Below the pieces are notes generated by a model. It did not search any database and was not told where the DNA came from. It saw nothing but the letters and a program-made list of their open reading frames with translations. Both the position numbers and the translations under genes were made by a program. This document shows, piece after piece, positions 1 to 7,783 of a stretch of DNA of 64,000 nt. Position 1 is the first letter of the stretch; each line of letters begins with the position of its first letter. This DNA is from Anditalea andensis (GTDB taxonomy: Bacteria; Bacteroidota; Bacteroidia; Cytophagales; Cyclobacteriaceae): positions 124,001 through 188,000 of the forward strand of contig NZ_JMIH01000018.1 in the NCBI RefSeq assembly GCF_000714815.1, read 5' to 3'.

Positions 1-101
1 CTTTTGAATAAATCCCGGTCAGAATAAATTCTATTCGGGAAAAGCCTATAGCTGTTGAAATTCCGGAGAAAAAAAGCAGACTGCTAAACATAGAAAGAAA
101 T

Positions 102-1688
102 ATGCTTGAAAAAGAACTAGGAATAGATGAACTTGCATTTGGAATTTTCACAGATTTCTTTTTTGATATTAGTGCGATAAAACCATTTTGTGATCAAGGG
201 ATTTGTTACAAGGAAATTGAGATATTATCAGAAGGGTCTAATACACTTGGATTTGTTTTCAAAAGCCTTTACCTGTCAGAAAATTCAAAATTATATATAA
301 TAAATGATGATGCATCTTATTTGCAAGGACCATATACCAAAAACACAGTAAACCTGCCAGATAAATTTATATCAGGTCTCATACCAGGAGAAAAGTTACG
401 AATCTTTTTAATTGAACCTTATATGGAGCAAAATAGAAGCAAAGTCGAGATTTCTCAAATATCTCATGGAATTTTAGATTTTTTTGGTGTACAAAAACAT
501 CAGTATTCTATTTCTCAATCAGATTGTCCGGGGTTCGATTGTTCCGCTATTTGTAATGAAAACATTAAATGCCATCAAGATCACACATTAGAATCACTTG
601 GCGTAGCATTAATGTTGAGAAAATCGGAAAATACATATTACGCTCATGGCACTGGAACATTGATTAATAATGGGAAACAAGATTTTGAACCAATTATGTT
701 AACTGCAATCCATGTTTCTTCACTTATTCTGTTAGACAGTATGCAATTTATGTTTCATTATAGAAGCCCACAATGTGCACCTACATCAAATGGTCCTATG
801 AATATAACAGTTCAAGGTGCTGAAAATTTAGATATTGTGGCAGAAACTGATTTAAAACTTATTAAATTAAATGTGAATCCATATAATAATCCTGTATTTG
901 CCAATAATCCTGTTTCATATCTCGGATGGAGTATTATTGACCAAAATATACCATATGTTACAGGGATTCATCATTCTTTAGGTGATGTCCAAAAGTTTAT
1001 GGGAGGTAGTTCTCCATCTAAGGTAACAATAAATGATCAATATTTTTGGGAAACTCACTTAACCAATGGGCTTTTGGACATAATAGGTTCGGGGAGTCCA
1101 CTTTTTGATCATAATAAAAGAATTATTGGAGCAAATCACGGAAGAAGGCCTGGTGTAAATTATGAATGTAATCATCCAGAAAGTCCACCGCTTTTATATG
1201 GAAGAATTGATAAATCATGGTACAAGTTTTGTCAATTTTTGGATCCAGATAACGAAGGGATTGTAGCACTTAATACAATTACTGACCAAGTAAGTACTAA
1301 AATAAAAACTGAAATTACTGGCCCCGACCTCCTCTGCTCTTCCAGTACCTATACCCTAGATAATGTCCCGGCGGGAAGTACGGTCACCTGGAGTGCGGCA
1401 CCGGCTTTTCTATTTACCAACACTTCAGGTTCGGGCAATACCTTTACTACAGCTCCGGCCTCTATCAACGGGCAGGGGACCATCACAGCCACCATCACCG
1501 GAACGTGCGGAGCAACTACCATTTCCCGCAATATCCAGGTGGGGCCTCCCACCGGTATCATAGGACTCTCCCAAAACCAGATCATCTGTGATAACCAGTA
1601 CATCAATCTTTCTTCCGAATTTGGTTACCTGTCTTATAACTGGACAGTTTTGGGAGGAACAGTCGTTTCAGGCCAGGGTACAGCCTAG
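102..1688 (+). CDS. Trypsin-like serine protease, truncated T9SS cargo
   Basis: This is a secreted-type trypsin-fold peptidase. The motif HGTGTLINN followed by LTAIHV supplies the catalytic His (about residue 204). The Asp lies in ETDLKLIKL (about 250) and the Ser in GSGSPLF (about 332). Residues from about 405 look like a PKD/Ig-like domain. The frame ends at an in-frame TAG (1686-1688), but coding sequence resumes directly after it in the same frame and runs to a T9SS sorting domain ending at 2096. The N-terminus is also suspect. No signal peptide follows the ATG at 102, although T9SS cargo needs one. The frame stays open upstream to base 12 with protein-like residues (PIAVEIPEKK) and meets a TAA at 9-11. 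I infer a gene broken at both ends. Base composition changes sharply near 1320. Fold assignment is firm; activity in this strain is doubtful. Confidence 0.8.
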   Translation: MLEKELGIDELAFGIFTDFFFDISAIKPFCDQGICYKEIEILSEGSNTLGFVFKSLYLSENSKLYIINDDASYLQGPYTKNTVNLPDKFISGLIPGEKLRIFLIEPYMEQNRSKVEISQISHGILDFFGVQKHQYSISQSDCPGFDCSAICNENIKCHQDHTLESLGVALMLRKSENTYYAHGTGTLINNGKQDFEPIMLTAIHVSSLILLDSMQFMFHYRSPQCAPTSNGPMNITVQGAENLDIVAETDLKLIKLNVNPYNNPVFANNPVSYLGWSIIDQNIPYVTGIHHSLGDVQKFMGGSSPSKVTINDQYFWETHLTNGLLDIIGSGSPLFDHNKRIIGANHGRRPGVNYECNHPESPPLLYGRIDKSWYKFCQFLDPDNEGIVALNTITDQVSTKIKTEITGPDLLCSSSTYTLDNVPAGSTVTWSAAPAFLFTNTSGSGNTFTTAPASINGQGTITATITGTCGATTISRNIQVGPPTGIIGLSQNQIICDNQYINLSSEFGYLSYNWTVLGGTVVSGQGTA

Positions 1689-2096
1689 GTCACCGTACTG
1701 ACAGACAACAATCCCTTTCAGGGATACAATATGATTTCCGTCAGGCTGGACGTGACCAGTACCTGCATGGACGGAACTTCTGAAACTACTGCTTATGTAA
1801 ATAACTGTGGGGGAAGTCCTATTGACCCAATGATCTATCCCAACCCAGCGTCTGATGAACTGACCATTGAATTGAACCATATAGAGGAAGGAGTAAGAAA
1901 AGAAGAAAAGATAGTAGAACTCAGTCTTTTCGACTACAGGGGCACTGAGCTCTACAAACAGACCACTTCCGAGGATAAGGTAGTACTGAATGTCCGCCAC
2001 CTCAAAAACGGCTTCTATTACCTCCATATCCGGTATGAAGGGGCCCTTATCAGGAAGCAGATTCGGGAGGTAGGGAATAACCCTGCCCGGTTTTGA
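1689..2096 (+). pseudogene. Severed T9SS C-terminal sorting domain of the preceding protease
   Basis: This is the in-frame continuation of the protease gene after the TAG at 1686-1688. It reads VTVLTDNNPFQGYNM and then a typical T9SS type A tail: IYPNPASDELTIEL, a central SLFDYRGTELY strand, and NGFYYLHI with a basic end. The family function is to direct Sec-exported proteins through the type IX secretion system and anchor or release them at the surface. Without an upstream start coupled to a signal peptide this piece cannot do that job. An ATG at 1731 could start a 121-residue product, but nothing suggests it is used. A CAG to TAG change at the junction (GTA-Q-VTV is a common pattern in such proteins) would explain the break. 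Confidence 0.75.
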
Positions 2097-2120
2097 AAAC
2101 CTGGCAGGGTTATTTTTGCT
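2077..2120 (+). terminator. Long hairpin terminator after the T9SS tail
   Basis: AATAACCCTGCC (2077-2088) pairs with GGCAGGGTTATT (2104-2115), followed by TTT. Inner GGTTTT/AAAACC extends the stem, and the stop codon TGA (2094-2096) sits near its tip. Confidence 0.75.
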
Positions 2121-2457
2121 CTCTTAGCTTTGTTTGGAAATGATCATCTACCTTAGCCGTTTAAACATGCAAACCTTTGATAATTAGAATTTTATTTAAA
2201 ATTTATCTTGCGCATATAAATATTAATAATTAAGTTGTTGTAGCGTTTGATCGGGCTATCGCGTAAAGGCTAAAACGATGTAATGGTTTAATTTTAGCAT
2301 ACAAAACAAACTAATAATGAAATTGAGAATGACAGAAGGCATCACGCATAAGGCTTATTATATCTCATGCAAGATTCTCTCGAATAAATTCGGGACAGGC
2401 TATCCCTACCTTCGTCTCGTAACAAGAACTGACTCATGCAATATTAAATTTTAACAA
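2121..2457. other. Intergenic stretch with degenerate repeat-like sequence
   Basis: No convincing gene. The first 30 bases resemble the sequence after the second sorting-domain copy (3020-3060). Around 2368-2405 lies CGAATAAATTCGGGAC followed by AGGCTATCCCTA. A related GAATAAATT...CGGG string occurs at 1-40, suggesting a degenerate intergenic repeat. Confidence 0.4.
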
Positions 2458-2844
2458 ATGAAAAATTCACTGGTTATTTTAGGAACAATACTCTTAATGG
2501 GATTTAGCTGTGATAGAAAAGACATATATCCGGATAAAGCAGGATGTTATGATACAAATAAAACAATTAAAACTGCTTCCAACGCAAAAGGTATGATACA
2601 GATGATGGAAAAAGATGCGGAAATCATATGGTATATTTTATCCATGGAAGGAATAATCGGTGATGATAGACCAACCTTTGATGCCAGGGATGTGGTAATT
2701 CCCTGTAATCTCCAGGATCAATATAAGGAGATAGGGCTTAACGTTGTCTTTTCTGGAAATTTAGAGGATACTGGACAGGATTTTGGTGATTTTCCCCATA
2801 TATATTATACCAAACTTAGTAAAATAAATTTAATAATAGACTGA
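2458..2844 (+). CDS. Small putative lipoprotein, unknown function
   Basis: The 128-residue product starts with a short basic and hydrophobic segment ending GFSC (Cys18), which resembles a lipoprotein signal with a weak lipobox. The rest is soluble. The pattern VVIPCNLQDQYKEIGLNVVFSG resembles short Bacteroidota lipoproteins of unknown role, in which a C-x-L-P/Q...V-x-FSG-x stretch precedes a C-terminal strand; I recall this only as a pattern. It lies alone between two copies of a T9SS sorting-domain tail, with no operon partner. This placement suggests it arrived with, or was caught in, the rearrangement that duplicated those tails. Confidence 0.65.
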   Translation: MKNSLVILGTILLMGFSCDRKDIYPDKAGCYDTNKTIKTASNAKGMIQMMEKDAEIIWYILSMEGIIGDDRPTFDARDVVIPCNLQDQYKEIGLNVVFSGNLEDTGQDFGDFPHIYYTKLSKINLIID

Positions 2845-2879
2845 TTCATAATAGTAAGCTTAAATATTTATCAGGAAAT

Positions 2880-3011
2880 GGACTTTACGACCAGACCACT
2901 TCCGGACCAACGACCACCTTAAATGTCCGCCATCTCAAAAACGGCTTCTACTACCTCGGTATCTGGTATGAAGGAGCCCTGATCAGAAAGCTGATCCGGG
3001 TGGAGCGGTAA
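2880..3011 (+). pseudogene. Orphan T9SS sorting-domain remnant
   Basis: An open frame of 43 codons reads GLYDQTTSGPTT and then NVRHLKNGFYYLGIWYEG with a basic end, closing at TAA (3009-3011). It closely matches the end of the broken protease (1951-2096), both as protein and as DNA. The similarity continues past the stop: both copies are followed by a CTG/CCAGG...TTATTTTTGCT stretch and then by a GGAATGATC sequence. No start codon or upstream domain is attached. It is the last exon-like scrap of another T9SS cargo gene. Confidence 0.7.
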
Positions 3012-3059
3012 ATACACCTGCCAGGTTTATTTTTGCTATCCCAGCTTTCTTGGGAATGA

Positions 3060-3794
3060 TCAAAATATCCTATCCTTCTCAGCAAAGTACCTCAACCTAT
3101 AGCAATTCATCACCGTCTCCCCAAGGTGCGTGATCAGCTTATAGTTGGCCACCGCACCTACAGGGGCACCTATCACAGGGATCAACTGGGCGAGTTTGGC
3201 TAGGTCGATATAGTCGCGGTATTCTAGCTGAAAGGTACGCCAGTCGAAATCTTCTACCTTGGCAGGCAAGTTTTCACAATACAGGTCCCAGTTCTCTATT
3301 AAATTGATGATCTCCATTCTTCTTTTGGAGCTGGAGAAAGCCAGTTGAAAAGCATATAATAGAAACAAACGCTCCCGGTAATCCTTTACTGAATAGCCAT
3401 ATACAGATCCTATCTCCATCATCATTTTGAACTTGAGACTAAGAAAAGCAGCAAAATCCACCATACCCATCACTATACCCCCGGCACCGGTTACCGCGCC
3501 TTCCACGGCAGCGGTCTTTTTGTAAAACTGAATCCTTTCCCTTACCAAAGATTCCCTCATTTCCAGGGGGGTATTGGGAGCCAGCTCCGTATTGAAAAAA
3601 GATGAACCGAACTGGATTCCCTTCACCATTTTTTCAATGATATAAGTGATACTCTGATGGTACTTTTCGGGAAGCCAGCTATTGATTTTCTTTTGGATAT
3701 AATTGGGCAACTGGCTGATCACTCCAGGTTCTTTCCGCAGGCCTATCTGCCAATAGGTTAAATCTTGCCGGATGGCATCTTCATAGAAGCTCAT
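3060..3794 (-). CDS. EcsC family protein
   Basis: The 244-residue protein matches the EcsC family (Pfam EcsC). The hallmark is a Gly/Ala-rich helix, GAVTGAGGIVMGMVDFAAFL, followed by a hydrophobic Lys-Phe-Lys segment and, near the end, LIPVIGAPVGAVANYKLI. EcsC was named from the Bacillus ecs ABC transporter operon, but most members stand alone and their function is not established. Helices are amphipathic or weakly hydrophobic, so membrane association is plausible. The gene stands alone here. Its 3' end abuts the orphan sorting-domain remnant. Between its start and the next gene lies a candidate small RNA on the same strand. Confidence 0.85.
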   Translation of the reverse strand: MSFYEDAIRQDLTYWQIGLRKEPGVISQLPNYIQKKINSWLPEKYHQSITYIIEKMVKGIQFGSSFFNTELAPNTPLEMRESLVRERIQFYKKTAAVEGAVTGAGGIVMGMVDFAAFLSLKFKMMMEIGSVYGYSVKDYRERLFLLYAFQLAFSSSKRRMEIINLIENWDLYCENLPAKVEDFDWRTFQLEYRDYIDLAKLAQLIPVIGAPVGAVANYKLITHLGETVMNCYRLRYFAEKDRIF

Positions 3795-3971
3795 ATTTAA
3801 TGGATTATTTTAAAAATTACGTCAAATTATGAACCAGAAATTGAAAAATGTCGGTGGATCGATATGAGATGACCGAAGTAAAATATAGTAAGATGTAAAA
3901 ACTGAGAAAGTAGAAGAAAATATGTACTTCTTTACCTTACATGTTTTGATCACCTTAGTCAAAACTCTAAA

Positions 3972-4045
3972 AAATAAAAAAGCAGGAAAATGTTTCCTGC
4001 CCTTTATAATGAAAACTAAACCAACTATTATTTAACTACCACAAT
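3972..4045 (-). ncRNA. Candidate small RNA or attenuator leader
   Basis: On the minus strand a TAAATTTG box (4051-4058) fits the Bacteroidota -7 consensus TAnnTTTG. About 70 nt downstream is a perfect 8-bp hairpin, GCAGGAAA/TTTCCTGC with a 3-nt loop (3982-4000), followed on the minus strand by TTTTTTATTTTTT. That is an intrinsic terminator. No coding sequence lies between. No -33 TTG is visible at the expected spacing. It could be a free small RNA or a leader that attenuates the EcsC gene 180 bases further on. Confidence 0.45.
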
Positions 4046-4279
4046 TAGAACAAATTTAACAAAATATTCTATTTTTCATATTAATTTAAGTAATAATTCT
4101 CGTGTTGCCTATTTTTAGTTACCTATTTTAATCATATGCATAATTTAATTTGTACTAAGATATCTCTATATCATATTTAAAAACCCATCATAAACCCTAT
4201 ATATCCTACGAATCGTTTTATTATAAAAATTATTTGGAAGTATCCTATAATTGATAAATAGACAGCGTAAGTAAAAAAA

Positions 4280-4317
4280 TAGAATGCTACCTTTATGCAA
4301 AATAGGTATGCATTCTA
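4280..4317. promoter_or_regulatory. Imperfect inverted repeat upstream of DUF202 gene
   Basis: TAGAATGCTACCT (4280-4292) is complementary to AGGTATGCATTCTA (4304-4317) apart from one extra T. The loop is 11 nt. It lies 41 bases before the DUF202 start and could be an operator or a 5' leader hairpin. Confidence 0.45.
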
Positions 4318-4357
4318 AGATTAGTGTAATATTCTCAATTAACATTTGTATAGTATT

Positions 4358-4633
4358 ATGAGTATAGATCCTGAAAATCCGCTTATTATCAGAGATTATT
4401 TGGCCAGACAGCGGACACGTATGGCAAATGAACGTACGCTTTTGTCCTATATAAGAACCAGTTTATATTTTCTGGTAAGTGGTACTGCTCTTATAAAAGT
4501 AGAAGACTTAGACAATGTCAGTGATTTAGGCTATATATCCTTTGCAATTAGCATAATTTTGGTATTCCTTGGCTTTTTCGCCTTTTTTCGTGTAAAGAGA
4601 AAAATGAAAAAAGGATATTATCATAAAATGTAA
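4358..4633 (+). CDS. DUF202 small membrane protein
   Basis: The product has about 91 residues. The N-terminal segment RDYLARQRTRMANERTLLSY with the following ARTS-like IRTSL is the DUF202 (YidH-type) signature. Two membrane helices follow, and the end is basic (RVKRKMKKG). The ATG at 4358 is preferred over the TTG twelve bases upstream, because the conserved region begins right after MSIDPENP. The gene is followed one base after its stop by the permease, so the two are almost certainly co-transcribed. DUF202 proteins have no firmly assigned role. Here the context suggests a partner of the transporter. Confidence 0.85.
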   Translation: MSIDPENPLIIRDYLARQRTRMANERTLLSYIRTSLYFLVSGTALIKVEDLDNVSDLGYISFAISIILVFLGFFAFFRVKRKMKKGYYHKM

Positions 4634-4634
4634 G

Positions 4635-6419
4635 ATGACTGTAGAAATCGGGATTGTTTTTTCCATTATAGCCTTGGCTATGTTATTGTTTATAACCGAA
4701 AAAGTATCAATAGATACCGTTTCAATTCTGGTTATGGTTTTATTTATGGTTACCGGGATATTGACTTTTGAAGAAGGCGTGTCTGGTTTTAACAACAGCG
4801 CCACCATCACAGTAGGGTCCATGTTTATCATCAGTGCAGCTATTTTTCAGTCCGGGGCATTGAATAATATCAACAGAATATTTCTGAGAATGAGCAAACA
4901 GAATGAATTTCTGTTTCTGCTCACGATGATGCTTTTTGCCGGAGCACTATCAGCTTTTATAAATGACACCGCTGTAGTCGCTATTTTAATGCCCACGGTG
5001 ATAAAAATAGCCAAGGATACTAACATTTCGCCATCAAAACTTCTCATGCCCCTGTCCTTTGGTGCACTTATGGGGGGTGTCTGTACCCTTCTTGGCACCA
5101 GCACCAACATACTGGTCAGCGGAATAGCCGAAAAGCATGGTTTAGCCCCTTTTGGCATTTTTGAAATGAGTGGCATGGGGTTAGTATTTTTAACAGCAGG
5201 GATAGTGTATATGCTTACAGTAGGCAGATGGCTTACCCCTGACCGGCCTGTTCAAAAAGATCTGGCATCCAACTTTGATCTGGGTGATTATATCACTGAA
5301 ATATCTATAACTGATGATTTTAAAGATATCGGTACTTCGATCAAATCATCACAATTCTTTAATGACTATGAAATTGAAGCTTTACAGATCATTCGCCAGG
5401 ACGGAGAATTATTAAATGCCTACCCCTATTCTGTCTTAAAAGCAGGGGATACTATCCGCATAAGCTGCGATAAAGAAACACTAAAGGATTTGAAAAATTA
5501 CCAGGGCGTAACTTTAAAAGTAGACCTCAAGTTCACCGATAAAGATCTGGAAACCAAGGACACCAAACTTTATGAAGCTGTCATTACCCCGCACTCTTTT
5601 CTAGTGGATAAGACGCTTAAATCCATCAACTTCCGAAATTTCTTTCAGGGCATTACGGTACTGGCCATACGTCACCGGGATGATATAAAAAAAACTAAAC
5701 TGACAGACAGTAGGATATCAGCAGGGGATGTATTTCTGATAAGGTCGGAAGGGAAACTGATGGACAAATTAAGAGACAGGAATGAAGATATGCTCATCAT
5801 ATCCGAGGAGCCCAGCTTCAAATTTAATTTGCCGAAAATGATTTTGACCATTTCCATCGTACTGCTGGTCATCCTGCTGGCATCTCTGAAAATATTCCCG
5901 ATAGGTATGGCTGCCATATTGGGCGTGATCATACTGGTACTCCTCAGGGTGCTGAACGTGGAGGAAGCCTATAGATCTATTGACTGGAAAGTAATATTTA
6001 TGCTCGCCGGTATCCTCTCTATGGGAGTGGCATTAGAAAAAACAGGGGCTGCCGCTCTTTTAGGTTTGTTTATATCAGATCATTTGGGCCAGTTTGGACC
6101 CTCTGTGGTAATGAGCAGTATCTTTGGCATCACTTTTCTGGTGACCAATATTATGTCTAACAATGCTACTGCAGCACTACTGGCACCTATCGCCATATCT
6201 GTATCTTCAGCGATGGGGATAAGCGACAGGCCTTTACTGATGGCGGTGACATTTGCGGCATCCTTAAGTTTTATGACTCCGATGGGCTATCAGACCAATA
6301 CCATGATTTATACACCTGGAAATTATAAGTTTAAAGACTATCTTATCGTAGGTACACCACTGAATATCCTTTATTGGATAATAGCGACAATAGCTATTCC
6401 CTACTTTTTCCCGTTTTAA
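4635..6419 (+). CDS. SLC13-family permease with two RCK-C (TrkA-C) domains
   Basis: The 594-residue integral membrane protein belongs to the SLC13/DASS (divalent anion:Na+ symporter) group. Hydrophobic helices fill residues 1-205 and 400-594. The paired substrate-site loops appear as TSTNILVSGIAE and VTNIMSNNATAALLAPIA. Between the halves, at about 213-395, lie two cytoplasmic TrkA-C/RCK-C domains (for example EALQIIRQDGELLNAYP and AGDVFLIRSEG), which in this subfamily are taken as regulatory ligand-binding modules. Substrate cannot be fixed from sequence; sulfate, dicarboxylate or another anion are all possible. It is coupled to the upstream DUF202 gene with a one-base gap. Confidence 0.88.
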   Translation: MTVEIGIVFSIIALAMLLFITEKVSIDTVSILVMVLFMVTGILTFEEGVSGFNNSATITVGSMFIISAAIFQSGALNNINRIFLRMSKQNEFLFLLTMMLFAGALSAFINDTAVVAILMPTVIKIAKDTNISPSKLLMPLSFGALMGGVCTLLGTSTNILVSGIAEKHGLAPFGIFEMSGMGLVFLTAGIVYMLTVGRWLTPDRPVQKDLASNFDLGDYITEISITDDFKDIGTSIKSSQFFNDYEIEALQIIRQDGELLNAYPYSVLKAGDTIRISCDKETLKDLKNYQGVTLKVDLKFTDKDLETKDTKLYEAVITPHSFLVDKTLKSINFRNFFQGITVLAIRHRDDIKKTKLTDSRISAGDVFLIRSEGKLMDKLRDRNEDMLIISEEPSFKFNLPKMILTISIVLLVILLASLKIFPIGMAAILGVIILVLLRVLNVEEAYRSIDWKVIFMLAGILSMGVALEKTGAAALLGLFISDHLGQFGPSVVMSSIFGITFLVTNIMSNNATAALLAPIAISVSSAMGISDRPLLMAVTFAASLSFMTPMGYQTNTMIYTPGNYKFKDYLIVGTPLNILYWIIATIAIPYFFPF

Positions 6420-6549
6420 AAAAAAAAAAAATGGATAAAAAAATTTTCGGGATAGCTTATTAATAGGATATTTTAAGGGAAATATACCTATTTATGAATA
6501 TTGGTCATTTATTTGTAGTAGTGTTTTTATAAACAAACTTCACATTATT

Positions 6550-6759
6550 ATGAAAACTTTTGGTATTGTTTTGATCGTAATAGGCATCATCATGATGGTG
6601 GTTACTGGTTTTTCTTATGTCACCCAAGAAACTATCATAGATGCCGGACCACTAGAGGTCACAGCTGACAAGGAAGAAAGTGTCAACTGGCCGCCATACA
6701 TAGGAGGTATAGCATTGATTACAGGAATTATAGTCTTGGCAATGGGTAGAAAAAAATAA
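6550..6759 (+). CDS. Small two-helix membrane protein
   Basis: The 69-residue product has a hydrophobic helix at residues 3-24 and another at about 50-66, flanking a short acidic loop (ITADKEES-like, with VNWPPYIGG before helix 2). The basic tail MGRKK suggests an inside C-terminus. Similar small proteins with the pattern KTLGIVLLVIGIIMM and a W-x-P-x-x-GG second helix are common in Bacteroidota and have no known function. It is monocistronic: a 130-base gap precedes it and a terminator hairpin follows. Confidence 0.7.
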   Translation: MKTFGIVLIVIGIIMMVVTGFSYVTQETIIDAGPLEVTADKEESVNWPPYIGGIALITGIIVLAMGRKK

Positions 6760-6767
6760 CTGTTCAA

Positions 6768-6797
6768 AAAGAGGCTTCGCTAGAGGCCTCTTTTTTT
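6768..6797 (+). terminator. Intrinsic terminator after small membrane protein
   Basis: AAAGAGGC (6768-6775) pairs with GCCTCTTT (6786-6793), followed by a T run. Confidence 0.8.
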
Positions 6798-6887
6798 GGG
6801 AACAGGGATTGTATGGTGGAATCAATCTCATTTAAGCTTTTAATTATAAATTCTAATCGGTAAATTACCTTTTTAAAATCATCCATT

Positions 6888-7772
6888 TTGAAATTAGCAG
6901 CAGTAGATATAGGGTCCAATGCAATTAGGCTCCAGATTACCAACGTGACCTTTTACGAAGGCAAAACCAATTTTAAAAAACTGGAATATTTAAGGTTTCC
7001 TTTGCGTCTGGGGCACGATGTATTTTTAAACCGAAAAATCAGTGACAGGAACAGAAGGAAATTTACCAAGCTGATGAAGGCTTTCAAGATCCTTATAGAC
7101 CTATATGAAGTAGACGATTATATGGTATGTGCCACCTCTGCTATGCGGGAATCTGAAAATGGAAAGGAAATCGTAGAAGAGATCAAACAGGATATAGGGT
7201 TAAAAATTCAAATAATAGACGGTAACCGAGAAGCAGATTTAATCAATATGGCCCTTTGGAGTTATATAGATCAAAAATCATATCTCCATATTGATGTAGG
7301 AGGAGGCAGTACAGAACTCAACATTTACGTTCACAAAAAAAAGGTGGCCAGCAAATCCTTCAAAATCGGCTCTGTAAGGGTACTGGATGACTTGGACAGC
7401 CCAAAGGTCTGGAAAAGTATGTATAAATTTATAGAAACCCATATAGATGACAAAATGAAAATCACCTGTATCGGTACAGGAGGTAACATCAATAAGATTT
7501 TTGAACTTACCAAACCAGGAAAAAAACGCTACCTTGAAATAGACAAAATAAGGGAAATCCAAACCTATCTGGAGAGTTTTACCTATGATGAAAGGGTAAA
7601 TAAACTAAATTTGAACCAAGACAGGGCCGATGTGATCGTCCCTGCATCTAAAATATATCTAGGGGTGATGACTGCTGCAAAATCTCAAAGAATGATCGTC
7701 CCTGACGTAGGTTTAAAAGATGGGGTTATGAACCTGTTATTCGAAAGGAATAAAAAAGGCCCTGTTTCATAG
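6888..7772 (+). CDS. ppx: Exopolyphosphatase / Ppx-GppA phosphatase
   Basis: The enzyme removes terminal phosphate from polyphosphate or hydrolyses pppGpp. The actin-like fold motifs are clear: VDIGSNAIRL at residues 5-14, the second phosphate loop HIDVGGGSTELN near 136, and the adenosine-type loop CIGTGGNINKI near 197. At 294 residues it contains only the two actin-like domains and lacks the C-terminal HD domain of enterobacterial Ppx. The start codon is TTG at 6888: the conserved motif begins at residue 5 and no ATG lies nearby upstream. It is convergent with ppk1, and the two share one terminator, so synthesis and breakdown of polyphosphate are encoded tail to tail. Confidence 0.9.
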   Translation: MKLAAVDIGSNAIRLQITNVTFYEGKTNFKKLEYLRFPLRLGHDVFLNRKISDRNRRKFTKLMKAFKILIDLYEVDDYMVCATSAMRESENGKEIVEEIKQDIGLKIQIIDGNREADLINMALWSYIDQKSYLHIDVGGGSTELNIYVHKKKVASKSFKIGSVRVLDDLDSPKVWKSMYKFIETHIDDKMKITCIGTGGNINKIFELTKPGKKRYLEIDKIREIQTYLESFTYDERVNKLNLNQDRADVIVPASKIYLGVMTAAKSQRMIVPDVGLKDGVMNLLFERNKKGPVS

Positions 7773-7782
7773 GGCCTTTTTT
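7752..7782. terminator. Bidirectional terminator shared by ppx and ppk1
   Basis: AAAAAAGGCCCT (7753-7763) pairs with AGGGCCTTTTTT around a 7-nt loop. A-run and T-run flanks serve both strands. The ppx stop codon TAG (7770-7772) is inside the hairpin. Confidence 0.85.
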
Positions 7783-7783
7783 A

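Larger units (their letters stand above)
3795..4357. other. Long AT-rich intergenic region
   Basis: About 560 bases without a protein gene. It holds a minus-strand promoter-plus-hairpin unit (3972-4058) read as a candidate small RNA, and an imperfect inverted repeat (4280-4317) ahead of the DUF202 gene. The stretch 4080-4270 is very AT-rich and shows nothing else I can support. Confidence 0.6.

Noticed and set aside
520-545. GGGGTTCGATTGTTCC looks like a tRNA T-arm
   Set aside because: It lies inside the protease frame, with no acceptor stem, anticodon arm or CCA-like end around it. No other tRNA signature was found in the intergenic regions.
1668-2027. 119-codon open frame on the minus strand across the sorting domain
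   Set aside because: It is the reverse shadow of the T9SS tail. The plus-strand frame carries clear domain motifs and the reverse product has none.
6418-6431. Run of A after the SLC13 stop
   Set aside because: A homopolymer without a hairpin; not a terminator on the plus strand and no gene is convergent here.
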